A stretch of DNA of 64,000 nt from assembly GCA_018136815.1 (NCBI GenBank), contig CM030936.1, positions 941,800-1,005,799 on the forward strand. Direction: 5' to 3'. This document shows, one piece after another, positions 30,001-40,954 of the stretch; the stretch's first letter is position 1, and each line of letters begins with the position of its first letter. The notes below the pieces were generated by a model, which ran no database searches, was not told where the DNA came from, and saw only the letters and a list, made by a program, of their open reading frames with translations. The DNA comes from Isochrysis galbana. Its lineage: Eukaryota; Haptophyta; Isochrysidales; Isochrysidaceae. Made by a program: the position numbers and the translations under genes.

Positions 30001-30267
30001 ACCGCGTTAGCGTTAGCGTTAGCCTCCAAGATGGTAGCCCGGTCACTCACACTCACGCTGTTTTTAACCATTATTTTCCACCCCTCCTGGGTGTCCAAGG
30101 ATTCCCCAGGGACCCCCCTTACCTGCCCCCCCAGACCCCCCCACCCCCCGCGAACCCCCTCTACCCCACGAAAATCCATGGCGCGTCGGTGAGTGACTCC
30201 CCCGCCTTGTCCGGTCCATGGAAGTCTATTTTGGGAGAATGGGCAGGATCGCGCGCGTGAGAGAATC

Positions 30268-30465
30268 AAAAGGTATCGTTCCGTCAATTATGGGGCATCA
30301 ATCGAATGGAGCCATCAAATGTCCATAGTCAATTATACGCAACAATATCCACAGACCCTATTGCTGACTTTTAATATCTACGGTGACGGTGAACAACACA
30401 GAACACATTGCGCGCCGCGCTTACAGAACGCGCAACCCGTCAGGCAGGTAAGGCAGCCTTTAAAA
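30268..30465 (+). repeat. Dispersed 200-bp repeat R3, copy 1 (partner 52132-52345)
   Basis: Shared blocks are CGTTCCGTCAATTATGGG, ATGGAGCCATCAAATGT, CCTATTGC, CGACTTTTAATATCTACGGT-like, CAGAACGCGC and AGGCAGCCTT. Orientation is the same in both copies. No protein is encoded. Confidence 0.7.
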
Positions 30466-30945
30466 AAAACACACATCTGAAGATTCTGGGCTACACACCT
30501 ACCGTCTACAGGACTCGCCACCTCTATTTCCATCGCCCTTATCTTCCCTCCCTCCACCTCCTCCCCTGCCCCCCTTCTTTCCTTTTTCTTCGGTTTCCGG
30601 GGTCCCGCCTCGGTGCACTACCTGAGGTCTGGTTTGGAGTGTGGGGTCCGGGCAGGCCTTTTGGTCCTTTTTCTCTCTTGTGTCACTTCCTCTCGGCCGT
30701 GATTCGGTGGTTGGGTCTCGTCTAGCACGCATTGCTTCTAGCGGCGCCCTTCTTTGCTTGTTGTATCGGTGTTTTATTCGTCCTCTCTGCCTCGTTGCCT
30801 CGTTCTTCGGTCTCCTGGACAGCGTGCGCGATCCTCAGCTTGGTGGCTAGCTCGGCTAGCTCCTCGCTGGGTTTGAGCCCACCTCTGTCGCTTATGTGAA
30901 ATACGGGTCTTAGGTCGCCTATATCTATTCTTTTCTTGGGTTGTC
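30466..30945 (-). mobile_element. LINE 3' part (minus), head to head with the next LINE
   Basis: On the minus strand a frame (30982-30722) reads PVFHISDRGGLKPSEELAEL and ends GAARSNAC. The segment D-R-G-G-L-K-P..ELAELATKL is aligned by position with the DKG.L..TNL..IAQAL tail of the other LINE subfamily. The 3' untranslated part ends CCCAGAATCTTCAGATGTG and T8 at about 30466. The 5'-truncated end meets the plus-strand LINE at about 30945. Confidence 0.45.
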
Positions 30946-30949
30946 TTCC

Positions 30950-32875
30950 CATGCCCGCTTGGGCCGTTCGCGCGGACCTCAACGGCTACGACCTAAAGAT
31001 CAGCCAATTCGCCGATGACACGGCGCTCGTCACGCGAGACTACACGAGCACGAAGCGGGCGCTGCTATGGGTGCGTAAACACGAACGCGCTACGGGGGGC
31101 AAAACCAACGAGGCCAAATTCCAAGGGATCCGAATGGGCTCGCAGATGACCCAAAAGCCGCCGTGGGATATGCGGAAATACAACTGGATAGAAAACGATC
31201 AATACCTCACCATACTAGGCGTCCCACTGGGAGCCCCGGAAGCCCTCAAGCCTTTCTGGAAGAAACTCGCGGATAAAATAGACGCCAAGGCAGCACGGCT
31301 GGCGCCGATAGCTCGCCACATGACCATCTTCGGTAGAACTAACATAACGAACTTTATCATATATGGCACGCCGCGTTACTGGGTTCAAACACAAGCAGCC
31401 CCTAAATGGTTTCATGGGAGAATCCAAAAAGCGGCGGATAGAATTCTATGGGAGAGCCCATACACTAACAGGAACACTAAATGGGTGAAATACCCGCACT
31501 ACCCCCTAAGCAACACACAGAGCTCGTCCCTTATATTGGGAACCGGCCTCCTGCACTGGACGGCGCACGTCAGGGCGCTACAAGCGAAATGGATACTAAA
31601 CTACCTAAACGCGAGAAAAGCCATATGGAAGCACGCGCTAGACGCGTGGTTCTGTCGTACCGGACTCGGCCGCGGCGCCGTCCTCTCCACGATACCCCCC
31701 AGGACGCTCACTCGTAGCATAAGGGGGAACCCAGCACTGCCGACGTTCTGGAAGGATGCCCTAACAAACTTTAGGTCCCTAGAAATCCGCCGCTCACGCC
31801 TCACGAAGGCAGGAGCGCTCTCCCAACCACTTTGGCACAACCCCCACGAACCGCCGCCGCTAAAATGCGCAGCGTGGATCAGCCTATGGGAGTCCCTACA
31901 AGCACATGTCGCCCACAACGTCTTTAAGGACGAGGCATTCACCACGCCGTACACGCGCGAAGAATGCGCACAATACTTGGATCACCTTCCAGAAGTCTTC
32001 GAGCACGAAGGAAAACGAATAAACAAGTCGGAATTCCTCGACTCGTGGGGGCACGTAGTACAGCAAGCCTCGCGCCTTCTCAGCGAAGCGAGAGACACCC
32101 CACCACCCGACCCGGCCCCCCCGGCGGCACGGCCAGAAGCGCCGGGCGTCACCCCGACCCACGAGACACCACCCCATCACTCACTCACCAACAAGAAAAC
32201 TCCGAAAGCTAACGCAACATCGCACAAACAAACCAATTAAACGAGAGAAACGAATGCAAATTCGACGTGCAATGCGCAATGCGGCGGAGCTTCGAGACAA
32301 CTCATTGGCGAAAACAAAACTCACTCGATTTTCTTTACACACACCTCACATTGATAGAAGCACCGCATCCGCCTAGAGTATATAAAATACTCTGGATGCG
32401 ACAGAAGCCGAAGATCAAGTCCCCACGGGACACGGGACCTCAGCACCCCCGTATACGAGACTAATAACAAAGGGAGCCTAGTCATGAGTGTGAACTTGAA
32501 GCTGATAGCTCAAGCGCTCGACATGGTGGAGCGGCTCGCCTAAAAACGAACGCTCCAACAAGGCACACCGCCTCTCACCCGGCTGACACCCACAGCAGAC
32601 GCACCGTACGCCAGACGCCCGGCACCCGGCGCGAAAAGGACTAAGGAGAAACCGGTAGCCCGGCGGCGTAGAAGGAAGAAGTGCGATAAGCCGTCGGGGA
32701 CCGGCGCACACCGTCCGCCACTGGAGACCCACTTCACCACTTCACCCAGCCCCTAGGTAGAGCACGAGGGGACACGCCGCAAGGCAGGTGGAGGGGGGGT
32801 AAGGGAAGCGGGCGTGGCTGCAGGGAGGAGGTGCAGGGTCGCGCGCGCGGCGAGACTATTAAGAAGTTTTTTTTT
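30950..32875 (+). mobile_element. LINE copy, 5'-truncated inside the reverse transcriptase, oligo(T) end
   Basis: The element starts in the middle of the palm domain, runs through thumb and C-terminal regions, and ends with the family's 3' untranslated region and TTAAGAAG plus nine T at 32867-32875. The terminal protein motif (NKGSLVMSVNLKLIAQALDM, then RLA-stop at about 32542) is in a different frame from the main ORF, so at least one frameshift occurred after 32240. It is the longest LINE copy in the window. Confidence 0.85.
30960..32240 (+). pseudogene. Non-LTR reverse transcriptase, C-terminal half
   Basis: The open frame carries LKISQFADDTALVTRDYTS with the catalytic F-A-D-D box, then the K-T-N-x-x-K-(F/C) block (GGKTNEAKFQGIRMGS), then LTILGVPLG, the G-x-x-(I/L) block of LINE thumb regions, and ILWESPYTNRNTKW. 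Fingers and the first half of the palm are absent, so it cannot be active. The last 60 residues are Pro-rich and the stop at 32240 is probably a frameshift product, because the LINE C-terminus continues in other frames to 32542. Confidence 0.85.
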
Positions 32876-32995
32876 CCCATCTAGGTCGTTGGGATGTCAA
32901 TAGTCAATAACAACGAAGAGGTGAAGAGTGAAGAGAGAACTTTTCTCTAATTCTGTTCTATTGTTCTATTGCGGAGAGCGCGCGCGATGGCGGAG

Positions 32996-33026
<31 letters not shown>

Positions 33027-33126
33027 ATTTTAACTCTCACGGGGGATCGAGCTGCTCCCCGCCCGCCGCGACGGCTTGAATGTTCAAACAACCGCTGCCG
33101 TCGCGACGTTGCTCTCGTCCGCTTCC

Positions 33127-33165
<39 letters not shown>

Positions 33166-34154
33166 CATATCTCGCTCTTCCTTCCCCACTCCTGGTCCCC
33201 CCCATGAGGAGTTCTCCTTGCCCCATCATCTCCTCTCTTCTTCAGTACTCTTTATGTAGATCTATGGATGAGGTTCCCTGTTTTGGGCTGCGAGGAGAGG
33301 AGAGAGAGGGGGAGAGGGAGAGAGAGAGAGGGGGAGGAGAGAAGGAGTCAGGGTTTGGGGCGCGAGCATCTCCCCGCGCAAGGGAGGCGGCGACGACGCG
33401 CGGGGGGGGGGGAAGGGGGGAAGGGGGGGGGGAGGGGGGAGTCCTAGAGCGCGCGGGGAGGTCGAGAGGCAGGCCGGGTGGCCCCCTACTCTAATGGGAA
33501 TCCTCTGATTGACTTAGAGGAAGGAACCATGAGAGAGAATAGGATCGAATAGGGAGGACAGCGAAGACAAATGGCGCGTGGAGAGAGAGGTCTGACACCC
33601 CCCCTTTCCCCCGCGTGGAGCCACCTTCTCCCCTCGCCGCTCGCGCGCCTTCATCAACCGCCCCCCCACACCCGATGCTCTTTTCTTTCTCTCGTCTCTT
33701 CTCTTTTAATCCTCTCCTGTGCTTGGGGATATCCCTTCATATCGACTCTCTCCATGACAAGATCGGGAGAGAGAACAGACGCACGTTCCATGGAGATCCC
33801 GTCACATTTTCTTATTTGAAATGACCTCCTTCTAGGCTCCTCAACATCTCGCCTCGCGCCCCGTCCGCGTCGAAAAGAAGAGAGAGATGACAAAACAACA
33901 AGGGGCGGTGCCACTTGACAGGGGAGAGAAAGGGAGCGACAGAAGACGTGAAAGAGGGAGAGGGAGAGGGAGCGCCGCCACCTCCTCCCACTTCCCTCCC
34001 AGAATACTTATCATCTGAGGGCTTCTGCTTAGCTTATCCCCACCTCCCTGCAGACAATTTTTTCAACACTCACTGCCAAGAGATCGCCTAGACTCCCAGC
34101 GCTCCACCTGAGTTGGGATCTTCGGGGAAGAGAGCGGGAAGTGAGAGAGAGAAA
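32876..34154. other. Intergenic, low complexity, no gene recognised
   Basis: The stretch contains a C-run (33000-33027), a (CT)n at 33132-33162, GA-rich sequence at 33295-33340 and G-runs at 33400-33440. It gives spurious frames on both strands. The promoter of the PH-repeat gene lies at the right. Confidence 0.5.
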
Positions 34155-34317
34155 GGAGGAACGGGGGAGAGAGTGAGGGAGGGAGAGAGAGCGAGGCGAG
34201 CGAGCGAGAGAGAGAGAGAGAGGTGTAGAGAGAGAGAGAGGTAGAGAGAGAGAGGTAGAGAGAGAGGTGTAGAGAGAGAGAGAGGTAGAGAGAGAGAGAG
34301 AGGGGGGGGGGGGGGGG

Positions 34318-34378
<61 letters not shown>
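34155..34378 (+). repeat. (GA)n microsatellite with GGTAGAGAGA units before PH-repeat gene
   Basis: GA-type repeats fill about 220 bp, with a 20-G run in the middle (34302-34320) and an uninterrupted GA tract of nearly 60 bp to 34378. The tract ends 16 bp before the ATG at 34395, so it lies in the 5' leader. Confidence 0.9.
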
Positions 34379-34381
<3 letters not shown>

Positions 34382-34394
34382 CGCAAAGTCGCCA

Positions 34395-35619
34395 ATGGCC
34401 GCCGCCACCTCCCTTGCGGGCTGGGCGCTCAAGTCTCACCGTGGCAAGCCGTTCCGCGAGCGTCAGGAGCGCCGGTTCTTCCAATCCAAGGGCTACTCTG
34501 TCTCTTACTTCAAGGATTCCTCGCTCGGCTCTCGCACAGGCAAGTTTGACCTTCGAAAGGCAACGTCTCTCTCAGAGCCGGAGGACGGCAAGGAGGCGGG
34601 CGCTCACCTGCTTCTGGTGCTACCAGGCAAGAAGATCGTCATCAAGTTCGAGAATGAGGCGGACGCGTGGCTTAAGCTCTGGTGCTCCGCCGTAGCCGAG
34701 TCTGTCCTCGCCCAGCCACTCAAACAGTACCATGACATCGAGCTGCACGCGGAGATGATCAAGGAGTACGGCACCTCGGTGAGAGAGGGAGGGGGGACGG
34801 GCTTGGAGGGGAGGGAGGGGAGGGAAGGGGGGGGGGGGGGGGCATGGGTTCGAATGCCATGACTACGGGTGAGCCCACTGAAGAGCGGCTTATGGAGGGG
34901 GACGAGGCGAGGGGTAGCTGTGCAAAGCTCACACATGGGTGAAGGAGCGCAAGATGTGGGCGAGAAGAGATGAGTGAAGGCCTGGTGGGAGGGAGGAGAA
35001 GCAAAGGAACAGACGGGATGGTGAGAGGGCATGTAGAGGGAGTAGAGCGAGCGCGAGGCTGAAAACTCGGCGGCGATCCCGGTTGCGCGCTACACGCTGC
35101 ACTGTCCCTTACCCCACCCTACTCGTGGCTCTCCTTGCTCATCTGGTGTCGGCCCCTCCCTTCTCTAGGCGGAGATCAAGGCCAGCTCTTCGCTCTTCGC
35201 CTCACTCGCCTCGCCGCGTGCTCCGGCGCCGGCCCCGGCGCCGATCCCCGCATCCACGCCTGCGCCTGAGCCGGCGCCCGAGCCGGCGCCCGCGCCCGAG
35301 CCGGCGCACGCACCCGAGCCGGCGCACGCACCTGAGCCGGAGCCGGCTCCCGCACCCGAGCCGGAGCCGGAGCCGGAGCCCGCTCCCGAGCCGGCACCCG
35401 AGCCGACGCCCGCACCCGAGCCGACGCCTGCGCCCGCCCCCGAGCCGGCGCCCGCGCCCGAACCGGAGCCTGTCGTGCCGTCATCAAAGCCCTCGAGCCG
35501 TAACAAACTCCCCTCGCCGCGCAACTTCCTGTCCTCCTCTAAGCCTGCCTCGCCTCGCGCTCCGGTGCCAGCTGGCTCACCGCCCGCACCAGAGCCAGAG
35601 CCAGTGCCCGTGCCGCCGC

Positions 35620-35651
<32 letters not shown>

Positions 35652-37824
35652 CCAAAAGAACCCGCTGCCGAGGAGACGGACGAGCAAAAGGAGGAGCATC
35701 GTAAGGAATGGTTCCAGTGCGCCTCGCCCGCGAGCACAGCTAGGCCAGGCCCGAGCACCAGGCCCATCGGAGATCGCATTGGTCACCCGTGCCTGCGTAT
35801 GTGCACCATGGCGCTGCCGCGCATACTGCTTCATTGCGTTTGGCGCGACGCGCTGACCGGTGGTCCACTTCCGCAGGTATGCACTGGCCATTGGTAATGT
35901 CGCCATGGCGGAGGATCTCTACGTCACCAAGGAGGAGATGGAGCAGGTCAAGGCGCTGAAGTCGAAGGGTGCGTCATCAAGCGCTGTGGACATGGAGGAT
36001 GCCCGCAAGCAGTGGCTTGAGCACCACATCAAAGCTGGCGAGTTTGACAAGGCACTACAGATGTGTGTCGAAGACGCCGACTACACGCGCGTGCATGAAG
36101 CCGAGGAGGCCAAGCGGATCGAGTGGTTCAACTGGGCGTGCGACAACAATGACGTCGCCAAGGCGTCGCAATGGGCAGTCACGGAGGAGGAATTTGCACG
36201 CGTGGAAAAGGTCAAGGTCGCCGCCAAGGTGGCCAAGGGCGACTACACGGGCGCCAAGAAGATTGCCAAGACGGCTGAGGACGAGGCGGAGGTCGAGGCC
36301 AACGAGGAAGCGGCCCGGCTCGAGTGGCTCGAGTACTACAAGGGGGCAGGTCAGTACAGCAAGGCCTTGACGTATGCGGTCGATGCCAATGAGGAAGCCG
36401 CCATTGCCGCTCATCAAGAGGCGCGCAATGAAACGGCGCGTCTCGAGTGGCTCGGGCACTTCACGAAGGTGGGGCAGTATGACAAGGCTCGAAACCTGGT
36501 CGTGAGCGCGGCCGAGGCTAAGGCCGTCGACGAGGCTGAGGAGGCAGGGCGTAAGGAGTGGCTCAACCACGCCATTGCCACAGCGGACTGGAGCTCGGCA
36601 CAGAGGTACTGCGTGGGCGACGAGGAGGAGAAGATGGTTACCGAGGCTAAGGCCGCATACGATGAGAAGCAGCGCAAGGAGACGTTCGATATGGCACTTA
36701 GCACGGGCAAGTATACGACCGCCGAAAAGTACGCCGTCGGCCACGAGGAGGTGCGCCTGCTAACGCGCCGCAATCCGCTCGCGGATTCGCTCCGCCCCGA
36801 GCCGTTCCGCCGTTGCACAGGCATAGCATGATACCACGCCGCCCCTTCCCCGCAGGCCACCGCGATCGCGGCGCAAAAGGAGAAAGACCGCATCGCTTGG
36901 CTCGACTATTCAATCGCCAAAGGCGATTGGAGCACAGCGCTCAGCTACGCGGTGTCCATGGAGGAGGAGAAGAAGGTGAAGGACGCCGAGGAGGCAGCAG
37001 CCGAGGCGGCGCGTCAGGAATGGATGAAGTACTACGCCGAGCAGGGTGACTACAAGTCGGCGATGGCGCTCGCTGTCGAGGAGAAGGATGCCGTGTACAT
37101 CGAGGAGTGCAAGGATAAGGCACGCGTCGCCAAGATCAACGAGTACAAGGAGAAAGGCAAGTACGCAATGGCCAAGAAGTACGCAACGGCTGCTGAGGCC
37201 GCCGCCATCGATTCAGAGGTAGAGACGAAGGCTGAGGCCAACCGCAAGGAGTGGATTGATTACTACACGAAGGTGTCCGATTACGACCAGGCTAAGGCCT
37301 TGTGCATCTCTGGGGAGGAGGAGGAGGCGTTGGACCAAGCCTTCGACCAGAAGCGCAGGGACTACCTTCAGCAGCAGCTCGAGAAGGGCAAGTATGCCGT
37401 CGCCAAGCAATACGCCATCAGCGAGGACGAGATGACGATGATCGACCAATACGAGGAGGCACAGACCGAGAATTCGCGCAAGGAGTGGCTGCAGCACTAC
37501 ATCGACACGCACGACTTTGCCAACGCAGCGGCCTACGTCGTTTCCGATGAGGAGCTCGAGGCGCTCAAGGCGGCCAAGGAGGCCTACCTCGAGCATTGCC
37601 GCGTCACGTGGCGTGACTACTACACCAGCGTCGGAGATTACGACGGCGCAATTAAGTACGTCGTATCCAACGACGAGCTCACTAACCTGGAAGGCAAATT
37701 CGAGGCGATGCGCAAGGAGCACTTTAACCACTACCTGGAACAGCGCAATTACAAGGGCGCCGCCTCGATGGCCGTCACCAACGAAGAAGTCGCGCAGATC
37801 AGGGCAGCCCGGGCAGCCCCGTGA
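34395..37824 (+). CDS. PH-domain protein with about 16 helical repeats, four exons
   Basis: Exons 34395-34778, 35169-35716, 35877-36750 and 36856-37824 give 924 residues. Donors are GTGAGA, GTGCGC and GTGCGC. Phases 0, 2 and 0 keep the repeat register. Residues 13-115 form a pleckstrin-homology domain (basic RERQERRFFQSKG, strands LLLVLPGKKIVIKFE, final helix with AWLKLW), which suggests binding to phosphoinositide membranes. Residues 129-300 are a Pro/Ala/Glu linker (PEPAPAPEP). From about 305 to the end, roughly 16 repeats of 37-41 residues follow the pattern R-(K/L)-E-W-L-x3-Y-x3-G-x-(Y/F)-x-x-A-x4-(A/C)-V-x2-(E/D)-E-x3-(V/L)-x2-A-x-E-A. Each looks like a helix pair, as in TPR or vacuolar-sorting repeats, but the W/Y/G spacing fits none I know. 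I infer a membrane-recruited alpha-solenoid scaffold. The stop follows repeat 16 directly. Confidence 0.8.
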
Positions 37825-38660
37825 AGGACGAGGTGATGGGCGGCGCCTGCGAAGGAGTGTGGCCTCGTTCCTCGTCAACTTGTTGAAGTGTGAGGCACGA
37901 TGCCCTCGTTTAAACCTCTCCGAAGAGAAGTTGGGCAGCGCCGATGGCCTAGAGCACGAGGGCGCGCGACGCCCGCCGCCTCGAGTGCCCATTGTGCAAT
38001 GTGGTTGGAAATGCCCGACGAACGCCCCTAAAGCTTACCTCGGATGCGCCCTTGGTGCACTCTCGAGGTTACGTCTTCCTGGCTTCCCGATTATTTAGTT
38101 ATCTTACATGACTGGTTTGCCGTAGGCGGCCATTGGCCAAGTGGCTACACTAAAGGGCGTCACAGGTGAGCGCGGCGCGACATTGGTACGGCGTATGGTG
38201 ACACGCGAGTATATGTTTGTGGGAGTGGGGGGCCGCAATAGCTGTGCCCCCGTGTTTGTGTTTGTGTGCTTGAAGTAGCCGAGCTAAGCGCTTTGCTGCT
38301 GTTGGGTTGGGCCATTTTTCACGCCCCTAGACGCGGGCCTCCGGGCTTGAGGCGCGCACTTCTTAGCGCGGACACTATTCCCCAGCCCGCGCAACGAAAT
38401 AGTAAACATAAAAAATGAGACGAATGCTGGGCCCACAATCACAGTGGACAGTGGCGCAATGACAGAGCAAGGTGCAAGGACTTATTACATTCGATTTCTC
38501 CTCAGCCTTTGCTTCTACTATCGCAGATGCATTCGCCCACTCGCCAGGTCGTTTGCCTTCATTTCGTACCCCCGCGGGCGCGACCGCAAATAATTCTTTA
38601 CGGGTAGCGGGTAGAGCGTGAGCGCGCGTGACGGAGGGGGGGGGGGGGATAGGGGTAGGC
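37825..38660. other. Intergenic, no gene recognised
   Basis: It should hold the 3' untranslated region of the PH-repeat gene. No motif-bearing frame was found on either strand. Confidence 0.45.
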
Positions 38661-38665
38661 GGTTA

Positions 38666-38714
38666 TGTCCCGTTCCGAAACAAGACATTTGGGCAGGTTT
38701 GTGGGAACGGGACA
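38666..38714. repeat. Perfect 11-bp inverted repeat with 27-nt spacer
   Basis: TGTCCCGTTCC (38666-38676) is the exact reverse complement of GGAACGGGACA (38704-38714). A second palindromic block, AATGTCC...GGACATT, follows within 30 bp. It may be the end of a small foldback element. Confidence 0.65.
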
Positions 38715-38857
38715 TTTTCGCAATGTCCCAGGACATTTGACATTTGGGCCCCCCAGGGGGGCGTTCGCGCGCGAAAATGGCGCGGGAGCTGCTTCTACCG
38801 TTATACTCGTAATGTCGTTGTAAAGTTCCGCTCTTGGCCTCTATCAGATCAAAAAAA

Positions 38858-38985
38858 ATCTTCATAAAAATCTCCGCTACGTGTGCGGCGTGAGGCAGGG
38901 TGCTCATGAACCTCCCTACTACCCAACCTTAACCCCTAACAACCCCTTCCCCCTTCCCCGGAGAACTGGTGAAGCGGCGTACCAC
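38858..38985 (-). mobile_element. LINE 3' end (minus), ATGAAGA(T)8
   Basis: In minus orientation it ends CGTAGCGGAGATTTTTATGA then AGA and T8. The preceding GTTCATGAGCACCCTGCCTC and GCCGCACACGTAGCGG match the copy at 45487-45610. It belongs to a relative of the TTAAGAAG(T)n family. Confidence 0.55.
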
Positions 38986-38989
38986 AACG

Positions 38990-39540
38990 CGCACGGGGAG
39001 AAATGGAAGGCGGCGGCCAAAAGCCGCCGACTCCGAGACGCACATCACACAATGCGCTTAGGCCCGAATGCGGGCTACACAAGAATGGCAGCCACGATCC
39101 ACACGCGAATCGACAGAATATACCACAGCATACAGCATGGACACAGATGCCATTCAATCAATGGCAAAAACACGGGCCAAGCCCGGGCACCTATTCTCGG
39201 GCAAAGCCGCGTCGGACCACCTCCCAGTCCTTGCAAGCCGTTCGAGACCCCAGCCAGGCTACAAGCCTGGACGCCGCTTCGACGCTCGACGCCCCGATAG
39301 CGCCTTGGAGATTATCCACGAGAAGGAGAAGGGAGCAGGGAGCGATGAGTACGATAGAATTACTCTTACTTACAAAGCGCCGTGCGCAAGATGGACGAAG
39401 GAGAAGACCCGGAAGCCGTGTGGGAGGACACAAAAACCCACATACCTCTCCTTCGGCCCCCCCGCCGCGGGCGCCCCCGCAGTACCCATGGACCACGGAA
39501 CTGGCGCTGGCGAAGCGACCGCGTCCGCCCGCAGAGGTCG
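38990..39540 (+). pseudogene. LINE endonuclease fragment plus ORF1-like piece, frameshifted
   Basis: One frame reads LRDAHHTMRLGPNAGYTRMA then TRIDRIYHS, matching the D-x-(F/Y)-R...(Y/F)-T-(W/R)...S-R-I-D block of apurinic-type LINE endonucleases. After a frame change the next frame gives SGKAASDHLPVL, the S-D-H-x-P-V catalytic end of that domain. The frameshift between them lies near 39135-39150. From about 39455 a further frame reads TELALAKRPRPPAEVEQ, which resembles MEQSLSKRPRPPSEAVAS at 52468, so a second retroelement piece is joined here. Confidence 0.65.
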
Positions 39541-39544
39541 AGCA

Positions 39545-40954
39545 GGTGAGCACGACCCCAATCGCGCCGCACGGCCCGTGGCCCCGGCCACACCAGCCAA
39601 AGCAGCCATGCCGGCCCACCTCATGGTGGGCCACAGGCTGTGGAGAACAGAGAGCCAGCACCAGACACGAAGCGACACCCATGGGCATGGGCAAGCGTCG
39701 AAAGTGCAGACCGTATTGAGTATCGGCCTTCCAAAACGGGAGAGCATCGATCGCGAACCTCTTCCGGCTGCTGGGCGCAGACCTAGTGGAGAAGGAAGAA
39801 GTCGGCCTGGGCATGAAGGGTGCAGCTGGCATGGGCATGAATGAAGGTTTCGTTTGTGATGCGCAAATAGTAGACGTGTAGCAGATGAACTCCGTCTCAA
39901 TAATGTGTGACTGGAGCAATAGAAGATAAAACGTTATGTGCGAAAACACAACACCGTCACACTCCTAAGTAAAAACAAAAAGGCCGCCTGGTTCTCTTTC
40001 GACGGAACGCGACTTTAATAAAACACAATCGCGTCCACCATCTCGCCACAAACCTTCCGACGGTCCGACGGCGGGCTAGGTGTCAGTGCTGTTGGCGCGG
40101 ATGATCTCGCCGTAGCACCAACCGACGACGGGCCACTTGTACATAATGGAGCGCCGCAAGAGCGCAGCGTGCTCACGTGTGTGCCTGGAGCCTGGAGTCA
40201 AGGTGCAAAGAAGCGGCGGCTCGAAGACCAAACGGAAACCCACTGGAGGCTGACATGGTGCGGGAGGTATAGCTCGTCGTCGTCGTCCTCATCATCCCCA
40301 TAATCGAGTCTGTCTACAGTCGCGCCCTCAAGAAGACCGTCATCAGCTGGAAGAGTGGTGAAAAACTTCATCTGGGTCGACGGGTTCATCAGCAGGGTAG
40401 GTCTCGCCGGCAAACTCCTCCCCAGTCCCCAGCCGCTACCTCATCACCTCATCCTCATCGATCATCATCGTACGTCCCATTTGAATTTCTCGCCCTTAGG
40501 GACACCTTCTAATTGTATCAGCATATTGTAGCTCTCGGCAAACCGCGCAAGAAACCCAGCTTAAGAAACTCCTATGGTCTCGCAGCCGAGCGCTAAGGAA
40601 AGTATCTCTTAACCGGCGAAGCACCCTGCTGGGAGGTGTTGCATGTGCATGTGCATGTCGCAGTTGCCTCGAGGATGGGATGTGTTTACAATATATGAAA
40701 CGTCCATTTACCTTAATATATGGAGCGTAGAGCACTCACATGTCGCGAAGCACCTTCAAAGGTGCTTCCTGCCGCCGCTTAAGAGATAGAGGACAAAATT
40801 CTCTGTTTTCTTAATGGTTAATGGTGCGCCCCTACTGTAGACTGTAGAGTAGAGTATCAGTAGTCGAGGTTGCAGGGCAGACATCGAAAAAAAAATCCCC
40901 TCCCCCCTCCCCGCGCGCGGCCCCCACTAGTACGACTGTGCTCCTCGCGGCGAG
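39545..40954. other. Intergenic, no gene recognised
   Basis: Short frames only. AT-richer sequence at 39850-40030, then scattered short direct repeats (GCATGTGCATGTGCATG at 40644-40657). The right end should hold the promoter of the zinc-finger gene. A frame at 40198-40413 minus, with the acidic run DYGDDEDDDDELY, is suggestive but too short to call. Confidence 0.4.

Larger units (their letters stand above)
29339..30267. other. Intergenic with a perfect hairpin and LINE tail pieces
   Basis: No gene is recognised. The region holds the hairpin at 29599-29629, a minus-strand LINE-like tail at 29929-30000, and three tandem GTTAGC units at 30004-30021. Confidence 0.5.

Noticed and set aside
30001-30024. 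GTTAGC tandem units as telomere repeat
   Set aside because: Only three units, and the motif is not the TTAGGG type expected in these algae.
34848-34875. GGTTCGAATGCC, like a tRNA T-arm
   Set aside because: It lies in intron 1 of the PH-repeat gene and the 60 bases upstream are G/A repeats that cannot form the other tRNA arms.
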